Shown here piece by piece: positions 41,839-51,997 of a DNA stretch of 64,000 nt. The stretch is from NCBI RefSeq assembly GCF_000757385.1, contig NZ_JRHH01000005.1, forward strand, positions 124,001-188,000. The letters run 5' to 3'. The notes under the pieces are model-generated. The model did no database searches. It was not told the DNA's origin and saw nothing but the letters and a program-made list of their open reading frames with translations. Each line of letters starts with the position of its first letter. The first letter of the stretch is position 1. This DNA comes from Flavobacterium aquatile LMG 4008 = ATCC 11947 (GTDB lineage Bacteria; Bacteroidota; Bacteroidia; Flavobacteriales; Flavobacteriaceae). Both the position numbers and the translations under genes were made by a program.

Positions 41839-44800
41839 ATGACTAAACCAGCTTTCTCAATATACGATGCATCCGCAGGGTCGGGAAAAACCTACACTTT
41901 GGTAAAAGAATACCTCAAAATCATTCTTTTGTCTAAGAAACAGGACGCCTATCGCAATATTCTCGCGATTACTTTTACCAATAAAGCGGTGCACGAAATG
42001 AAAAGTCGTGTGGTTGATAGTTTGTCGGAATTCGCTAAAGAAAATCCTTCGGAAAAGGTGCTGAATTTAATGCAAGTTATTCATTCAGAAACCGGAATTT
42101 CGTTATTTGACATCAAACAGAAAGCCAAAAACATCATCAAACACCTAATTCACAATTACGCAGCTTTTGATATTTCTACCATCGATAAATTCACTCACAA
42201 AGTCATTCGGGCCTTTGCACATGATTTGAATTTACCCATAACGTTCGATGTTTCTCTCGATACCGAAAACCTTTTAACAGAAGCCGTTGATGCTATTATT
42301 GCTCAAGCTGGCGAAGACGAAACTTTGACCAATCTTCTAGTGAATTTCACGATGGAAAAAACCGACGATGATAAATCGTGGGACGTTTCGCGCGAAATTA
42401 TGGAAACCGGTAAACTAATTTTGAACGAAAATAATCGAGAAGAAATAAGTCATTTTAATAATAAATCAATTTCTGAATTTGTTGAAATCAAAAATAAGTT
42501 AGTAGAATTTTGTAAAGAAATTGAAGCCGAAACCATCGCTCAAGCTACAGAAGCATTACTTTTGATAGAAAATAAAGGGATTGATTTAAAATCGTTTTCA
42601 AGAGGAACTTTTCCAAATCATTTGAATAAAATTAAAGAAGGTCAGTTCAATCCAAATAACAAAATGTTTTATGAGTTTGAGGATATTCAAATAAATAGTA
42701 AAGCGTCAGATAAATCAATTATCGAAAGCGTTATTCCTGAATTGTTGGCAATTTTAAAATCGATTTACACCAAATTTGAAAAGAAAAATTTCTACGAAGC
42801 GTTCTTAAAAAACATTACGCCACTTTCCTTGATGAATACCTTGAGCAATAAATTGCAAGAGATTCAAAAAGAGCAAAATATACTTTCCATTGCCGAATTC
42901 AACAAATTGATTAACGAGCAAATTCAAAACCAACCTGCGCCGTTTATTTATGAGCGTTTGGGTGAGAAATACAAACACTTTTTCATTGATGAATTTCAAG
43001 ATACGTCTGAAATGCAATGGCAGAATTTAATTCCGCTAATTGACAACGCACTTTCTAGCGAAGATTTGGATGGAACTCGAGGTTCACTCATGATTGTTGG
43101 TGATCCGAAACAATCGATTTATCGTTGGCGTGGCGGAAAAGCCGAACAATTTATCGAATTAAGTAAAGATAAAAATCCGTTTGTAAATCCAAGTAAAGAA
43201 CTTTTTCCACTCGGAATTAACTGGCGAAGCTATGATCAAGTGATTGATTTTAACAATAAGTTTTTCAAATTTTTAGCATCCAAATTTTCCAATGAAGATT
43301 ACAAAGATTTGTATGAGAACCATTCCCATCAAGAATTTAATGATAAAAAAGGTGGTTATGTAAATGTGAGTTTTATTCCAAAAATCGATAAAGAAGAAGT
43401 TTCCGATGAAGATAGTTTGGACAAAAACGATTTGTATTTAGAAGCAACCTTAAATACCATTTTGAAAGTAAAAGCCAATGGATTCAATTATAAAGACATC
43501 GTAATTTTAACTCGAAATAAAAAACCAGGAACAGCTATTGCAAATCATTTAATTGAAAACGGAATTCCTATAGTTTCTTCTGAAAGTTTATTACTTGGTG
43601 CGTCTTCCGAAGTGCAAACCTGTATTTATATATTGCGATATTTAAAAAATTCAAATGATTTAGAATCGAAAGCTAATTTCTTGTATTATTTGGCAAATAA
43701 TCATCAATTGGCATTGCCAATCAACGATTTTATTTCCAAAGGAATGGAATTGAAAAACGAATTGGAATTTCAAAATTGGTTGACCGAAATTGATGTGGAT
43801 TTTTCGTTTCAAAACATTCGAAAAAAAGCACTTTACGAAGCAACAGAAATCATAATTTCAAAAGTTATTCCGATTGAAAAACGAAATGCCTACGTGCAAT
43901 ATTTCTTGGATTTGATTTTGGAACACGATTTAAAAAAGCAATCGGGAATTTCTGATTTTCTTAGTTATTGGGAAAACAATTCAGAAAAATTAAGCATTCC
44001 ATCACCTGAAGGAAATGATGCCGTTCGAATTATGACGATTCATAAATCGAAAGGTTTGGAATTTCCAGTAGTGATTTTTCCATTTGCAGAACAAAATTAT
44101 TCGCAAAATTTAGGTGATAAAATTTGGATTACAGCCGATGAAGAACAAATTGGTTTGCCAAAAGCACTAGTTTCTAAAAACAAAGACGTCGAGAATTTTG
44201 GCGAAGAAGCATCAAAAGTTTACAATCAGAAAAAAGAAGAAGATTTATTAGACAATATAAATGTTCTTTATGTTGCATTAACACGTGCTGAAGAACAATT
44301 GTATGTAATTTCAGGATTGGTTTCTGAAAACAGCAAAGGAGAATTGCCTAATAATATGGCAACGTTCTTTATCGAATTTTTAGGAAACGAATTCAAAGAA
44401 GAACAGTTAGAATATGAATTTGGCTCGAATGAAAAAATCTCGACAACAAAAGAAGCAGTTTCAAATGCCTTGACAATTCCGCAACTTTCGGAAACATTAA
44501 ATCCGAAAAATATCAAAATTGCCCAACGCGAAAGCATCATGTGGAATACCAAACAACAAAAAGCCATTGAATTTGGAAACATCATTCACGAAATTTTGGC
44601 ATTCGTAAAAACTAAAAACGACATCGATTTGGCAATTACAAAAGCCATCGAAAACGGATTGATAATTTCAAGTCAGAAAGAGGAAGTTTTAGCAACGATT
44701 TATGAGATTGTAAATCACAAAGAATTATCCGATTATTTTTCAGAGGAACATAAAGTGATGAATGAGCAAACAATCATCCAAAAGCAAGGAAACATCGTAA

Positions 44801-44988
44801 AACCCGATAGAATGTCAATTTCGAAAGACAAAAGAGTGTATCTTTTGGATTATAAAACTGGACTACATTTGCCAAAACATAAAACCCAACTCGAAAATTA
44901 TCAAAAATCTATCGAAGATATGGGTTACAAAGTCGAGAAAAAATCGCTCATATATATAGGAGAAACAATTGAAGTGTTACATTTGTAG
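41839..44988 (+). CDS. UvrD-like helicase/nuclease, AddA-like (RecB-like)
   Basis: This 1049-residue protein has the SF1 helicase motifs: Walker A SAGSGKTYTLV (residues ~11-21), motif Ia AITFTNKAVHEM, motif II FIDEFQDTSEMQW, motif III MIVGDPKQSIYRWRGG, motif V VRIMTIHKSKGLEFPVV and motif VI VLYVALTRAEEQLYV. A C-terminal PD-(D/E)XK nuclease is seen in EFGNIIHEIL and YLLDYKTG. It fits the AddA half of a Bacteroidota AddAB complex for double-strand-break resection. The AddB-like partner is 2.8 kb downstream with kbl and ompA between them. Confidence 0.88.
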   Translation: MTKPAFSIYDASAGSGKTYTLVKEYLKIILLSKKQDAYRNILAITFTNKAVHEMKSRVVDSLSEFAKENPSEKVLNLMQVIHSETGISLFDIKQKAKNIIKHLIHNYAAFDISTIDKFTHKVIRAFAHDLNLPITFDVSLDTENLLTEAVDAIIAQAGEDETLTNLLVNFTMEKTDDDKSWDVSREIMETGKLILNENNREEISHFNNKSISEFVEIKNKLVEFCKEIEAETIAQATEALLLIENKGIDLKSFSRGTFPNHLNKIKEGQFNPNNKMFYEFEDIQINSKASDKSIIESVIPELLAILKSIYTKFEKKNFYEAFLKNITPLSLMNTLSNKLQEIQKEQNILSIAEFNKLINEQIQNQPAPFIYERLGEKYKHFFIDEFQDTSEMQWQNLIPLIDNALSSEDLDGTRGSLMIVGDPKQSIYRWRGGKAEQFIELSKDKNPFVNPSKELFPLGINWRSYDQVIDFNNKFFKFLASKFSNEDYKDLYENHSHQEFNDKKGGYVNVSFIPKIDKEEVSDEDSLDKNDLYLEATLNTILKVKANGFNYKDIVILTRNKKPGTAIANHLIENGIPIVSSESLLLGASSEVQTCIYILRYLKNSNDLESKANFLYYLANNHQLALPINDFISKGMELKNELEFQNWLTEIDVDFSFQNIRKKALYEATEIIISKVIPIEKRNAYVQYFLDLILEHDLKKQSGISDFLSYWENNSEKLSIPSPEGNDAVRIMTIHKSKGLEFPVVIFPFAEQNYSQNLGDKIWITADEEQIGLPKALVSKNKDVENFGEEASKVYNQKKEEDLLDNINVLYVALTRAEEQLYVISGLVSENSKGELPNNMATFFIEFLGNEFKEEQLEYEFGSNEKISTTKEAVSNALTIPQLSETLNPKNIKIAQRESIMWNTKQQKAIEFGNIIHEILAFVKTKNDIDLAITKAIENGLIISSQKEEVLATIYEIVNHKELSDYFSEEHKVMNEQTIIQKQGNIVKPDRMSISKDKRVYLLDYKTGLHLPKHKTQLENYQKSIEDMGYKVEKKSLIYIGETIEVLHL

Positions 44989-44990
44989 CC

Positions 44991-45024
44991 ACAAACAATA
45001 AACGACAAACAATAAACTAAAAAT
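44991..45024. repeat. Imperfect tandem phrase upstream of kbl
   Basis: ACAAACAATAAAC occurs twice in a row with a GA/G link, ending a few bases before the kbl ATG. Confidence 0.6.
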
Positions 45025-46218
45025 ATGTACGGAAAAATTCAACAACACCTGCAAAACGAACTAAATACTATTGAGCAAAATGGTATTTTCAAAAAAGAAC
45101 GCATCATTACTTCTCCACAAGGAGCAGAAATTACAGTTAATGGCGAAACGGTTTTAAACTTTTGTGCCAACAACTATTTAGGATTATCATCACATCCAGA
45201 AGTGGTTCAAGCAGCAAAAGATGCTTTAGATTCTCACGGCTTCGGAATGTCGTCTGTGCGTTTCATTTGTGGAACTCAAGATATTCACAAAACACTAGAA
45301 AAAAAGATTGCTGAATTTTATGGAACGGAAGACACAATCTTATACGCAGCAGCTTTTGATGCGAATGGTGGTGTTTTCGAACCATTATTAGGAGAAGAAG
45401 ATTGTATTATTTCAGATTCTTTGAATCACGCTTCTATTATTGATGGCGTTCGTTTGTGTAAAGCAGCACGTTACCGTTATGAAAATTCCAATATGGAAGA
45501 TTTAGAAAGTCAATTGAAAAAAGCAGTTGAAGCTGGACATCGTTTCAAACTTATTGTAACTGATGGAGTTTTCTCAATGGACGGATTAGTTGCGCCATTG
45601 GATAAAATTTGTGATTTAGCCGATAAATATGATGCTTTAGTAATGGTTGACGAATGTCACGCTGCAGGTTTCATCGGAGCAACAGGAAAAGGAACGCTTG
45701 AGGCAAAAGGCGTAATGGGAAGAGTTGACATTATTACAGGAACTTTAGGAAAAGCGCTTGGTGGTGCAATGGGCGGATATACAACTGCAAAAAAAGAAGT
45801 AATTGAAATTTTGCGTCAGCGTTCTCGTCCGTATTTGTTTTCAAATTCATTAGCGCCAGCAATTGTTGGAGCTTCTATTAAAGTATTCGAACTTTTAGAA
45901 AAAGACACCACTTTAAGAGATAAACTAGAATGGAATACCAATTATTTCAAAGATGGTTTGAGAAAAGCAGGTATTGACTTCATCGATGGAGATTCTGCAA
46001 TTGTACCAGTAATGCTTTATGACGCTAAGTTATCTCAAGTGATGGCAGAGGAACTCCTTAAAAAAGGAATTTATGTTATAGGATTCTTTTACCCAGTAGT
46101 TCCTAAAGATAAAGCGCGTATTAGAGTTCAATTGTCTGCTGCGCACACTAAAGAACATCTTGACAAAGCAATAAATGCCTTTACAGAAGTGAGTAAATCA
46201 CTAAAAATCATCGAATAA
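45025..46218 (+). CDS. kbl: Glycine C-acetyltransferase (2-amino-3-ketobutyrate CoA ligase)
   Basis: This PLP enzyme converts 2-amino-3-ketobutyrate and CoA to glycine and acetyl-CoA in threonine breakdown. Of the 397 residues, [13 protein letters not shown], the conserved [23 protein letters not shown] with the PLP-pairing Asp, and [15 protein letters not shown] with the PLP lysine are all present. The oxoamine synthase family also includes BioF and serine palmitoyltransferase; the details ([15 protein letters not shown]) favour Kbl. No threonine dehydrogenase gene is next to it. Confidence 0.93.
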   Translation: MYGKIQQHLQNELNTIEQNGIFKKERIITSPQGAEITVNGETVLNFCANNYLGLSSHPEVVQAAKDALDSHGFGMSSVRFICGTQDIHKTLEKKIAEFYGTEDTILYAAAFDANGGVFEPLLGEEDCIISDSLNHASIIDGVRLCKAARYRYENSNMEDLESQLKKAVEAGHRFKLIVTDGVFSMDGLVAPLDKICDLADKYDALVMVDECHAAGFIGATGKGTLEAKGVMGRVDIITGTLGKALGGAMGGYTTAKKEVIEILRQRSRPYLFSNSLAPAIVGASIKVFELLEKDTTLRDKLEWNTNYFKDGLRKAGIDFIDGDSAIVPVMLYDAKLSQVMAEELLKKGIYVIGFFYPVVPKDKARIRVQLSAAHTKEHLDKAINAFTEVSKSLKIIE

Positions 46219-46241
46219 AGTAGAATTTTTACTACAACGTT

Positions 46242-46271
46242 TTGATAATTCAATTATTGGTATTACTTTTG
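46242..46271 (+). promoter_or_regulatory. Promoter of the OmpA-family gene
   Basis: TTG at 46242-46244, a 19-base spacer and TACTTTTG at 46264-46271 match the flavobacterial consensus. The ATG is 36 bases downstream. Confidence 0.65.
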
Positions 46272-46306
46272 TCTTAATTATATCTATAATCTAACAAAAA
46301 TTAAGT

Positions 46307-47707
46307 ATGAAACATCTAAACAAATTATTTGCTTTATTGATGCTTTTAGGATTAAGTTCTCAAGCTCAAGACAGCAACAACAAGTGGGCTATTGGGTTTG
46401 GAGCAAACGCTGTAGACGGAGGTAGAGTCAGTGCTGCTGACAAATTCGAGAATCAATTTTCTCAATTCTTTGATGCAAAAAAATATTGGAACATTCTTCC
46501 ATCTGTATCGTACTTAAATGTATCTAGATACGTTGGAAACAACTTCACATTTGGAGTTACAGGATCTGTTAACAAAATCTCTAGATTTGTTCCTGAAAGA
46601 GTTCCATTTCAAGACTACGTAGTAGTAAATCCGGGTGATTTAAACTATTATGCAGTTGATGGTACTGTTAAGTATAGCTTCCAAAGCTTAATTAAATCTA
46701 AAGTAATTGATCCTTCTGCACACGTAGGTGGAGGTTATACTTGGTTAGGTGATGACGCTAAAGGTGGTACTGTAAACGGAGGTTTAGGTTTAACTTTATG
46801 GTTAACTGAACAAATTGGTCTTTCTTGGACTTCTTCTTACAAATATTCATTTGATTCAAGAGAAGATGCTACTGCAGTTCCAACTCACATGCAACACTTC
46901 TTAGGTTTAACTTTCAAATTTGGTGCTAAAGATACTGATAAAGATGGTATCTATGATAAAGATGATGCTTGTCCAGAAGTACCAGGTTTAAAAGCTTTCA
47001 ACGGATGTCCTGATACTGACGGAGACGGAATTGAAGATAGTAAAGATGCATGTCCAAACGAAGCTGGTTCAGTTGAAATGAACGGTTGTCCTGATACTGA
47101 TGGAGACGGAATTGCTGATAAAGATGATGCTTGTCCAGAAGTTGCTGGATTAAAATCTTTAAATGGTTGTCCAGATGCTGACGGTGACGGAATCGCTGAT
47201 AAAGACGATAAATGCCCTACTGTAAAAGGTCCTAAAGAAAATGGTGGTTGTCCTTGGCCAGATAGAGATGGAGATTCAGTTTTAGATAAAGATGATAAAT
47301 GTCCAGACGTTAAAGGTACTGTAGCTAATCAAGGTTGTCCTGAAGTTTCTGATGAAGCTATCAAAAGATTAAATGATTATGCTAAAACTATCTTGTTTGA
47401 TACAAATAAAGATACTTTCAAACAACAATCTTACGCAGTATTACAATCTATCGCAGCTATCTTAAAAGAATATCCTTATTCTAAATTTAGCATCGAAGGT
47501 CATACAGATAGCGATGGTGGAGATGACTTTAACCAAAGATTATCTGATGCTAGAGCGAATGCAGTTAAAAAATACTTAGAAGAACAAGGTATTGACCAAT
47601 TTAGATTATCTGCTCTTGGTTATGGTGAAACTAAACCAATTGATACTAATAAAACTAAAGCTGGTAAAGCTAACAACAGAAGAGTTGAAGTGAAATTAGT
47701 AAAATAA
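46307..47707 (+). CDS. OmpA-family outer-membrane protein with thrombospondin type 3 repeats
   Basis: Of the 466 residues, an N-terminal signal (ending SSQAQ) and a beta-barrel domain of about 200 residues precede five calcium-binding thrombospondin type 3 repeats ([19 protein letters not shown] units, residues ~205-345). The C-terminal OmpA domain ([10 protein letters not shown]... [11 protein letters not shown]... [10 protein letters not shown]) binds peptidoglycan. It is a major structural outer-membrane protein, probably highly expressed: it has its own promoter, a strong terminator and a uniform codon style. Confidence 0.94.
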   Translation: MKHLNKLFALLMLLGLSSQAQDSNNKWAIGFGANAVDGGRVSAADKFENQFSQFFDAKKYWNILPSVSYLNVSRYVGNNFTFGVTGSVNKISRFVPERVPFQDYVVVNPGDLNYYAVDGTVKYSFQSLIKSKVIDPSAHVGGGYTWLGDDAKGGTVNGGLGLTLWLTEQIGLSWTSSYKYSFDSREDATAVPTHMQHFLGLTFKFGAKDTDKDGIYDKDDACPEVPGLKAFNGCPDTDGDGIEDSKDACPNEAGSVEMNGCPDTDGDGIADKDDACPEVAGLKSLNGCPDADGDGIADKDDKCPTVKGPKENGGCPWPDRDGDSVLDKDDKCPDVKGTVANQGCPEVSDEAIKRLNDYAKTILFDTNKDTFKQQSYAVLQSIAAILKEYPYSKFSIEGHTDSDGGDDFNQRLSDARANAVKKYLEEQGIDQFRLSALGYGETKPIDTNKTKAGKANNRRVEVKLVK

Positions 47708-47729
47708 TTTCTTCCAAAATATTTTCAAG

Positions 47730-47759
47730 AAACGCCTCGATTTATCGGGGCGTTTTTTT
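47730..47759 (+). terminator. Terminator after the OmpA-family gene
   Basis: AAACGCCTCGAT pairs with ATCGGGGCGTTT around a two-base loop with one T-G wobble, followed by a T-run. Confidence 0.85.
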
Positions 47760-47770
47760 ATATTTATAAA

Positions 47771-50527
47771 ATGAATAATAACTCATTTTTAAATAAACTT
47801 GCTAAAGTAATTATTGCCGACTATTCTGATAATTTTTCAGATTTAGTAGTTATTCTGCCCAACAGAAGAGCTAAAGTTTTTTTAATTGATGAGCTAAAAA
47901 AAGAAACAATTCAAACCATATTTTCTCCTGAAATTATAAGTATTGAAGACTTTGTGCAAGACATTGCAGGAATTCGTTCTATTGATAGCGTCGAATTGTT
48001 ATTCGAATTTTATAATGTCTATCTTTCAATAACCGAAAAAGACCAAGAATCTTTCGAAACCTTTGCCAATTGGGCAAAAACATTACTTCAAGATTTCAAC
48101 GAAATTGATCGGTATCTTCTTGAACCTGAAAAGATTTTAAAATATCTAGAAAACATAAAAGAAGTTGAACATTGGGCGGTTGATATTGACAAACGAACTG
48201 ACTTAATTGATAAATATTTAATTTTCTGGAAAAAACTTCCTCTTTATTATCATTCACTTTACAATTATTTATTGAATAAAGGAATTGGTTACCAGGGTTT
48301 AATCTATAGAGAAGCAGTTGATAATCTCAACCATTTTTCGGAAACAATTAAAAATAAAAAATTTCTTTTCACCGGATTCAATGCTTTGAACCATGCCGAA
48401 GAGAAAATCATCCAACATCTTCTAGCCATTGATAAAGCCAAAATTTATTGGGATATCGATGAAACCTTTTTGAACGATCCATTTCACGATACAGGACTTT
48501 TTCAACGTAGATTTAAATCAACTTGGCCTTATTATAAAACCAATCCGTATGAATGGATTACAAACGATTTTAAGCAAGAAAAGAACATTCAAGTTATTGG
48601 TACGCCAAAAGCTATTGGTCAAGCCAAAATTGTGGGCGAAATAATTGAAAAGCAAAGTATTCAAAACGAAGGAAAACTTCAAAATGTTGCGGTAGTTCTG
48701 GGTGAAGAATCACTTTTAGTTCCTATTTTATATTCGCTTCCGTCCAATGTTGATGCTTTAAATATTACGATGGGTTATTCGAGTAAAAATAATCCTGCGC
48801 AATTGCTAATTGCTAAACTTTTTAAAGCACACACCAATGCTATCTCAAGAAATGCGTCGAGTTATGTGTTTTATTACAAAGATGTTTTGGATATTTTAAC
48901 GCATCCATTGATTGAGCCGTATATCAATGCTAAAGAGTTGGTAAATCGAATCAATCAGAACAATTATACCTTCATAGTTCACAAGCGAATCCTAGAATTA
49001 CAAGAAAATCAGAATGAATTATTTCAATTGATTTTTCAAAAATGGGATAGTTCGTCAGTAGCTATTTTGGAAAATTTGAGTCAGATTTTGCTCAAAATTA
49101 AATCCAATTTGAGTTCAGACAATGAAGAAGAAAAGATTACAAATGCTTTTGTTTATTCGATTTTCAAAGTCATAAACAAAATGATTTCTTACTTTTCGTC
49201 TAATTCAAATATAGATTCTGTAGAAACTTTATATGCCATTTACAAGCAAGTAATTGATGTTGCCGAAGTGTCATTTGAAGGAGAACCTTTGAACGGATTG
49301 CAAATTATGGGAGTTCTTGAAAGTCGAGTACTCGATTTTGAAACGGTAATTATCACATCGGTAAACGAAGGCAAATTTCCTGCTGGGAAAAGTATGAATT
49401 CGTTCATCCCTTATGATGTTAAAAAGGAATACGGTTTGCCAACTTTCAAAGAAAAAGATGCGATTTATACCTACCATTTCTATCATTTATTGCAACGCGC
49501 TAAAAACGTTTATTTGTTGTATAATTCCGATAGTGAAGGTTTGGATGCAGGAGAACGAAGTCGATTCATCACACAATTGGAAGTCGAAAAACAACCCAAT
49601 CACAACTTGACATTTCAAACCTACAATGCCAATGTTCCTGAAATTGCGCATCAACCACTAGTAATTCCAAAATCGGAAAAAGTGCTATTGCGATTGAAAG
49701 AAATTGCCGAAAAAGGATTTTCTCCTTCAGCATTGACAACTTATATTCGAAATCCGATTCAGTTTTATTTCCAAAGAATATTACGTATTTCTGAAACCGA
49801 TGAGGTAGAAGAAAATATTGCTGTAAATACACTCGGAACCATCATTCACGGAACTTTAGAAGAATTGTATAAACCTTTTATCGGTAAGATTTTAATTGAA
49901 AATGATATTAAAATTTGCATCAAGAATATCGATGATGAAGTGTTGAAACAATTCAAATTGGTGTACAAAGAAGGCGAAATCAAAAAAGGAAGAAATCTTC
50001 TAGCTTTTGAAGTAGCCAAACGAAATGTGTTGAATTTTCTAAAATTAGAATTGGAAGCCATTCAAAACGGTGATGAAATTCAGATTATTGCTTTAGAAAA
50101 ACCTTTGGGAAGAATTCTGGAACATCCAAGTTTACCATTTCCAGTAAAAATTGCAGGAAACGTTGATAGAATCGAAAACCGAAATGGAAGAATCCGAATC
50201 ATCGATTATAAAACCGGAAATGTTACCAAACCAAGTGTCACTTTGAAATCTTGGAATGGCTTAACAGAAGACATTAAAAATGATAAAATCATACAAATTC
50301 TTGCTTATGCATTCATGTATGAAGAAGACGCCAAAGGTCTAGAAATCGAAGCCGGAATTATTTCTTTCAAAAACTTAAAAAATGGATTTTTACCTTTTGG
50401 ATTTAAAGAAGGTAAGGAAACATTTGAAGTAATTTCACCCGAAATAATGGAAAGTTATATTGAAGAAATTGTGGTTTTATTAAATGAGATTTTGAGTGTT
50501 GATGTGGCTTTTGAGGAGAAGATTTAA
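47771..50527 (+). CDS. PD-(D/E)XK nuclease protein, AddB-like, without Fe-S cysteines
   Basis: This 918-residue protein has an inactivated helicase-like N-terminal part (DLVVILPNRRAKVFLIDELK, lacking a Walker A GKT/GKS) and a C-terminal PD-(D/E)XK nuclease with GTIIHGTLEEL and IRIIDYKTG. It fits the AddB half of a break-resecting complex with the AddA-like protein upstream. The iron-sulphur cysteines that frame the nuclease in Bacillus AddB are not seen: TTYIRNPIQFYFQRIL has Asn at the first position, and the tail after the nuclease has no cysteine. Confidence 0.85.
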   Translation: MNNNSFLNKLAKVIIADYSDNFSDLVVILPNRRAKVFLIDELKKETIQTIFSPEIISIEDFVQDIAGIRSIDSVELLFEFYNVYLSITEKDQESFETFANWAKTLLQDFNEIDRYLLEPEKILKYLENIKEVEHWAVDIDKRTDLIDKYLIFWKKLPLYYHSLYNYLLNKGIGYQGLIYREAVDNLNHFSETIKNKKFLFTGFNALNHAEEKIIQHLLAIDKAKIYWDIDETFLNDPFHDTGLFQRRFKSTWPYYKTNPYEWITNDFKQEKNIQVIGTPKAIGQAKIVGEIIEKQSIQNEGKLQNVAVVLGEESLLVPILYSLPSNVDALNITMGYSSKNNPAQLLIAKLFKAHTNAISRNASSYVFYYKDVLDILTHPLIEPYINAKELVNRINQNNYTFIVHKRILELQENQNELFQLIFQKWDSSSVAILENLSQILLKIKSNLSSDNEEEKITNAFVYSIFKVINKMISYFSSNSNIDSVETLYAIYKQVIDVAEVSFEGEPLNGLQIMGVLESRVLDFETVIITSVNEGKFPAGKSMNSFIPYDVKKEYGLPTFKEKDAIYTYHFYHLLQRAKNVYLLYNSDSEGLDAGERSRFITQLEVEKQPNHNLTFQTYNANVPEIAHQPLVIPKSEKVLLRLKEIAEKGFSPSALTTYIRNPIQFYFQRILRISETDEVEENIAVNTLGTIIHGTLEELYKPFIGKILIENDIKICIKNIDDEVLKQFKLVYKEGEIKKGRNLLAFEVAKRNVLNFLKLELEAIQNGDEIQIIALEKPLGRILEHPSLPFPVKIAGNVDRIENRNGRIRIIDYKTGNVTKPSVTLKSWNGLTEDIKNDKIIQILAYAFMYEEDAKGLEIEAGIISFKNLKNGFLPFGFKEGKETFEVISPEIMESYIEEIVVLLNEILSVDVAFEEKI

Positions 50528-50609
50528 ATCTTTACCACAAAATTCACAAAGTTTTTTTACAAAGAACACAAAGCTTCGTGACCTTAGTGCATTCTTCGTG
50601 TCTTCGTGG
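50528..50609. repeat. Imperfect inverted repeat of the CACAAAG type
   Basis: TTTACCACAAA at the left and CTTCGTGGTTAAA at the right are near-complements; the interior repeats CACAAAG and CTTCGTG. It fills the gap between the AddB-like gene and the hydrolase gene. Confidence 0.6.
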
Positions 50610-51392
50610 TTAAACTCTCTTTAAAAACTCACCCAAAACCACCGACAATTCTTCCTTATTTTCAATATGACTCATGTGTCCATCAGGAAAAGTGTGAAGT
50701 TTTACGTTTGTTCCTTCAATTTGGTCAACGTTTTCATCGTAATTCAAAACCGGATCTTCTTTTCCTAAAATCAATAACATTGGATAATTGGCAAAATGCA
50801 AAATCACTTCTCTATCTTTTCTAATTTTCATGCCTTCTTGACAAGCAACAATACCTTGAAGTGGCGTTTTTAAAGCTTCCAACTTCACATATTCAATTTC
50901 ATCCAAAAGAATTTCACGGTTTTTCTCACTGAATAAATTGGCAACACTCATTCGGATGCAAGCCACATAATTCTTTTTTACAGCAATAATCGCTCGGTCA
51001 CGATTGGCTTTTCGTTCGTCGCTATCAGCTCTTGAAGTAGAGTTTAAAAGCACCAAACCTTTCATAGCATCTGGATACAATTCGGCGAAAGCCAATGCAA
51101 TATAACCGCCCATAGAGTGACCAACCAAAACCGCTTTTCTAATTTTTAATTCGTGTAATACGTGATGCACCATATCGGCTTGATCTTCCATAGAATGCAC
51201 GTAACCCACACATTCGGTTTGTCCGTGACCTAGTAAATCGATAGCAATAACGCGGTGTTTTTTAGAAAACTCAGGCACAAAAGCATTCCACATTTCTTTA
51301 TTTTCATAAAAACCATGCAATAAAACTACAGCCGTACCTTTTCCTTGGTCGGTGTAAGTGATTTTGGTGTTTTTGTAGATGGTGGTTTTCAT
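50610..51392 (-). CDS. Alpha/beta hydrolase
   Basis: This 260-residue protein has the normal alpha/beta-hydrolase fold: oxyanion region LLHGFYENKEMW, nucleophile in VGHSMGGYIA (Ser at ~94), acid in LGKEDPVLN and His in FPDGHMSHIE. It is cytoplasmic. The substrate range of this group is wide (esters, epoxides, C-C bonds), so no specific reaction can be given. The gene is preceded by a repeat-filled gap and followed on the opposite strand by DUF1398, with 140 bases between. Confidence 0.85.
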   Translation of the reverse strand: MKTTIYKNTKITYTDQGKGTAVVLLHGFYENKEMWNAFVPEFSKKHRVIAIDLLGHGQTECVGYVHSMEDQADMVHHVLHELKIRKAVLVGHSMGGYIALAFAELYPDAMKGLVLLNSTSRADSDERKANRDRAIIAVKKNYVACIRMSVANLFSEKNREILLDEIEYVKLEALKTPLQGIVACQEGMKIRKDREVILHFANYPMLLILGKEDPVLNYDENVDQIEGTNVKLHTFPDGHMSHIENKEELSVVLGEFLKRV

Positions 51393-51532
51393 GGGTGCAA
51401 AACTATGACTTTAATTTTTTTCAAACACAAAAGTCACAAAAGAAAAATAAAATTCACTCAAGAAAAACTTTTATGCCTTTTGTGTTAAAAAACATTTTAT
51501 TTTTACAATGTCAATTCTAAAAACAAAATCCT

Positions 51533-51925
51533 ATGTTCACAGTTCAACAAATAAAAGACGCGCATTCTAAAACCAAAACTGGTGCCGATTTCCCTCAATA
51601 TATTCAAGATATTATTGCACTTGGAGTAACTTCGTTTGAAACCTTTGTATTTGATAATCATACCGTTTATTATGGTTCGAATGATTTTCAAACGTCATCA
51701 GTTGGTTTTTTAGAAACATTGACTATTGCCGATCAAAGCAACATCGAGCAATTCAAATTGGATTTAAAAGCACACCAACAAGGAAAAACCGATTACATGA
51801 CTTTCCTAAACGACTGCGCAAAATCTGGAGTAGAAAAATGGATTGTTGTGATGGATAAAATGACTTGCAGTTATTACGACAAAGCAGGAAATGAAATGGT
51901 TGTGGAAGTAATTCCTTCGGTTTAG
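51533..51925 (+). CDS. DUF1398 family protein
   Basis: This 130-residue soluble protein of the DUF1398 family begins MFTVQQIKDAHSKTKTGADFP, with IALGVTSFETFVFD and the C-terminal GVEKWIVVMDKMTCSYYDKAG as the main conserved regions. Members are widespread in Bacteroidota and Firmicutes; function is unknown. It has no operon partner. Confidence 0.8.
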   Translation: MFTVQQIKDAHSKTKTGADFPQYIQDIIALGVTSFETFVFDNHTVYYGSNDFQTSSVGFLETLTIADQSNIEQFKLDLKAHQQGKTDYMTFLNDCAKSGVEKWIVVMDKMTCSYYDKAGNEMVVEVIPSV

Positions 51926-51934
51926 TTTTTAAAC

Positions 51935-51968
51935 AAAAAAAACGGCTCACCTAAGTAAACCGTCTTTT
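51935..51968 (+). terminator. Possible terminator after the DUF1398 gene
   Basis: AAACGGCTCAC and GTAAACCGT can pair with mismatches, flanked by A and T runs. It is weaker than the others in this window. Confidence 0.45.
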
Positions 51969-51997
51969 CTCTTTCTTCTTGTATCTATTTTCTAAAA

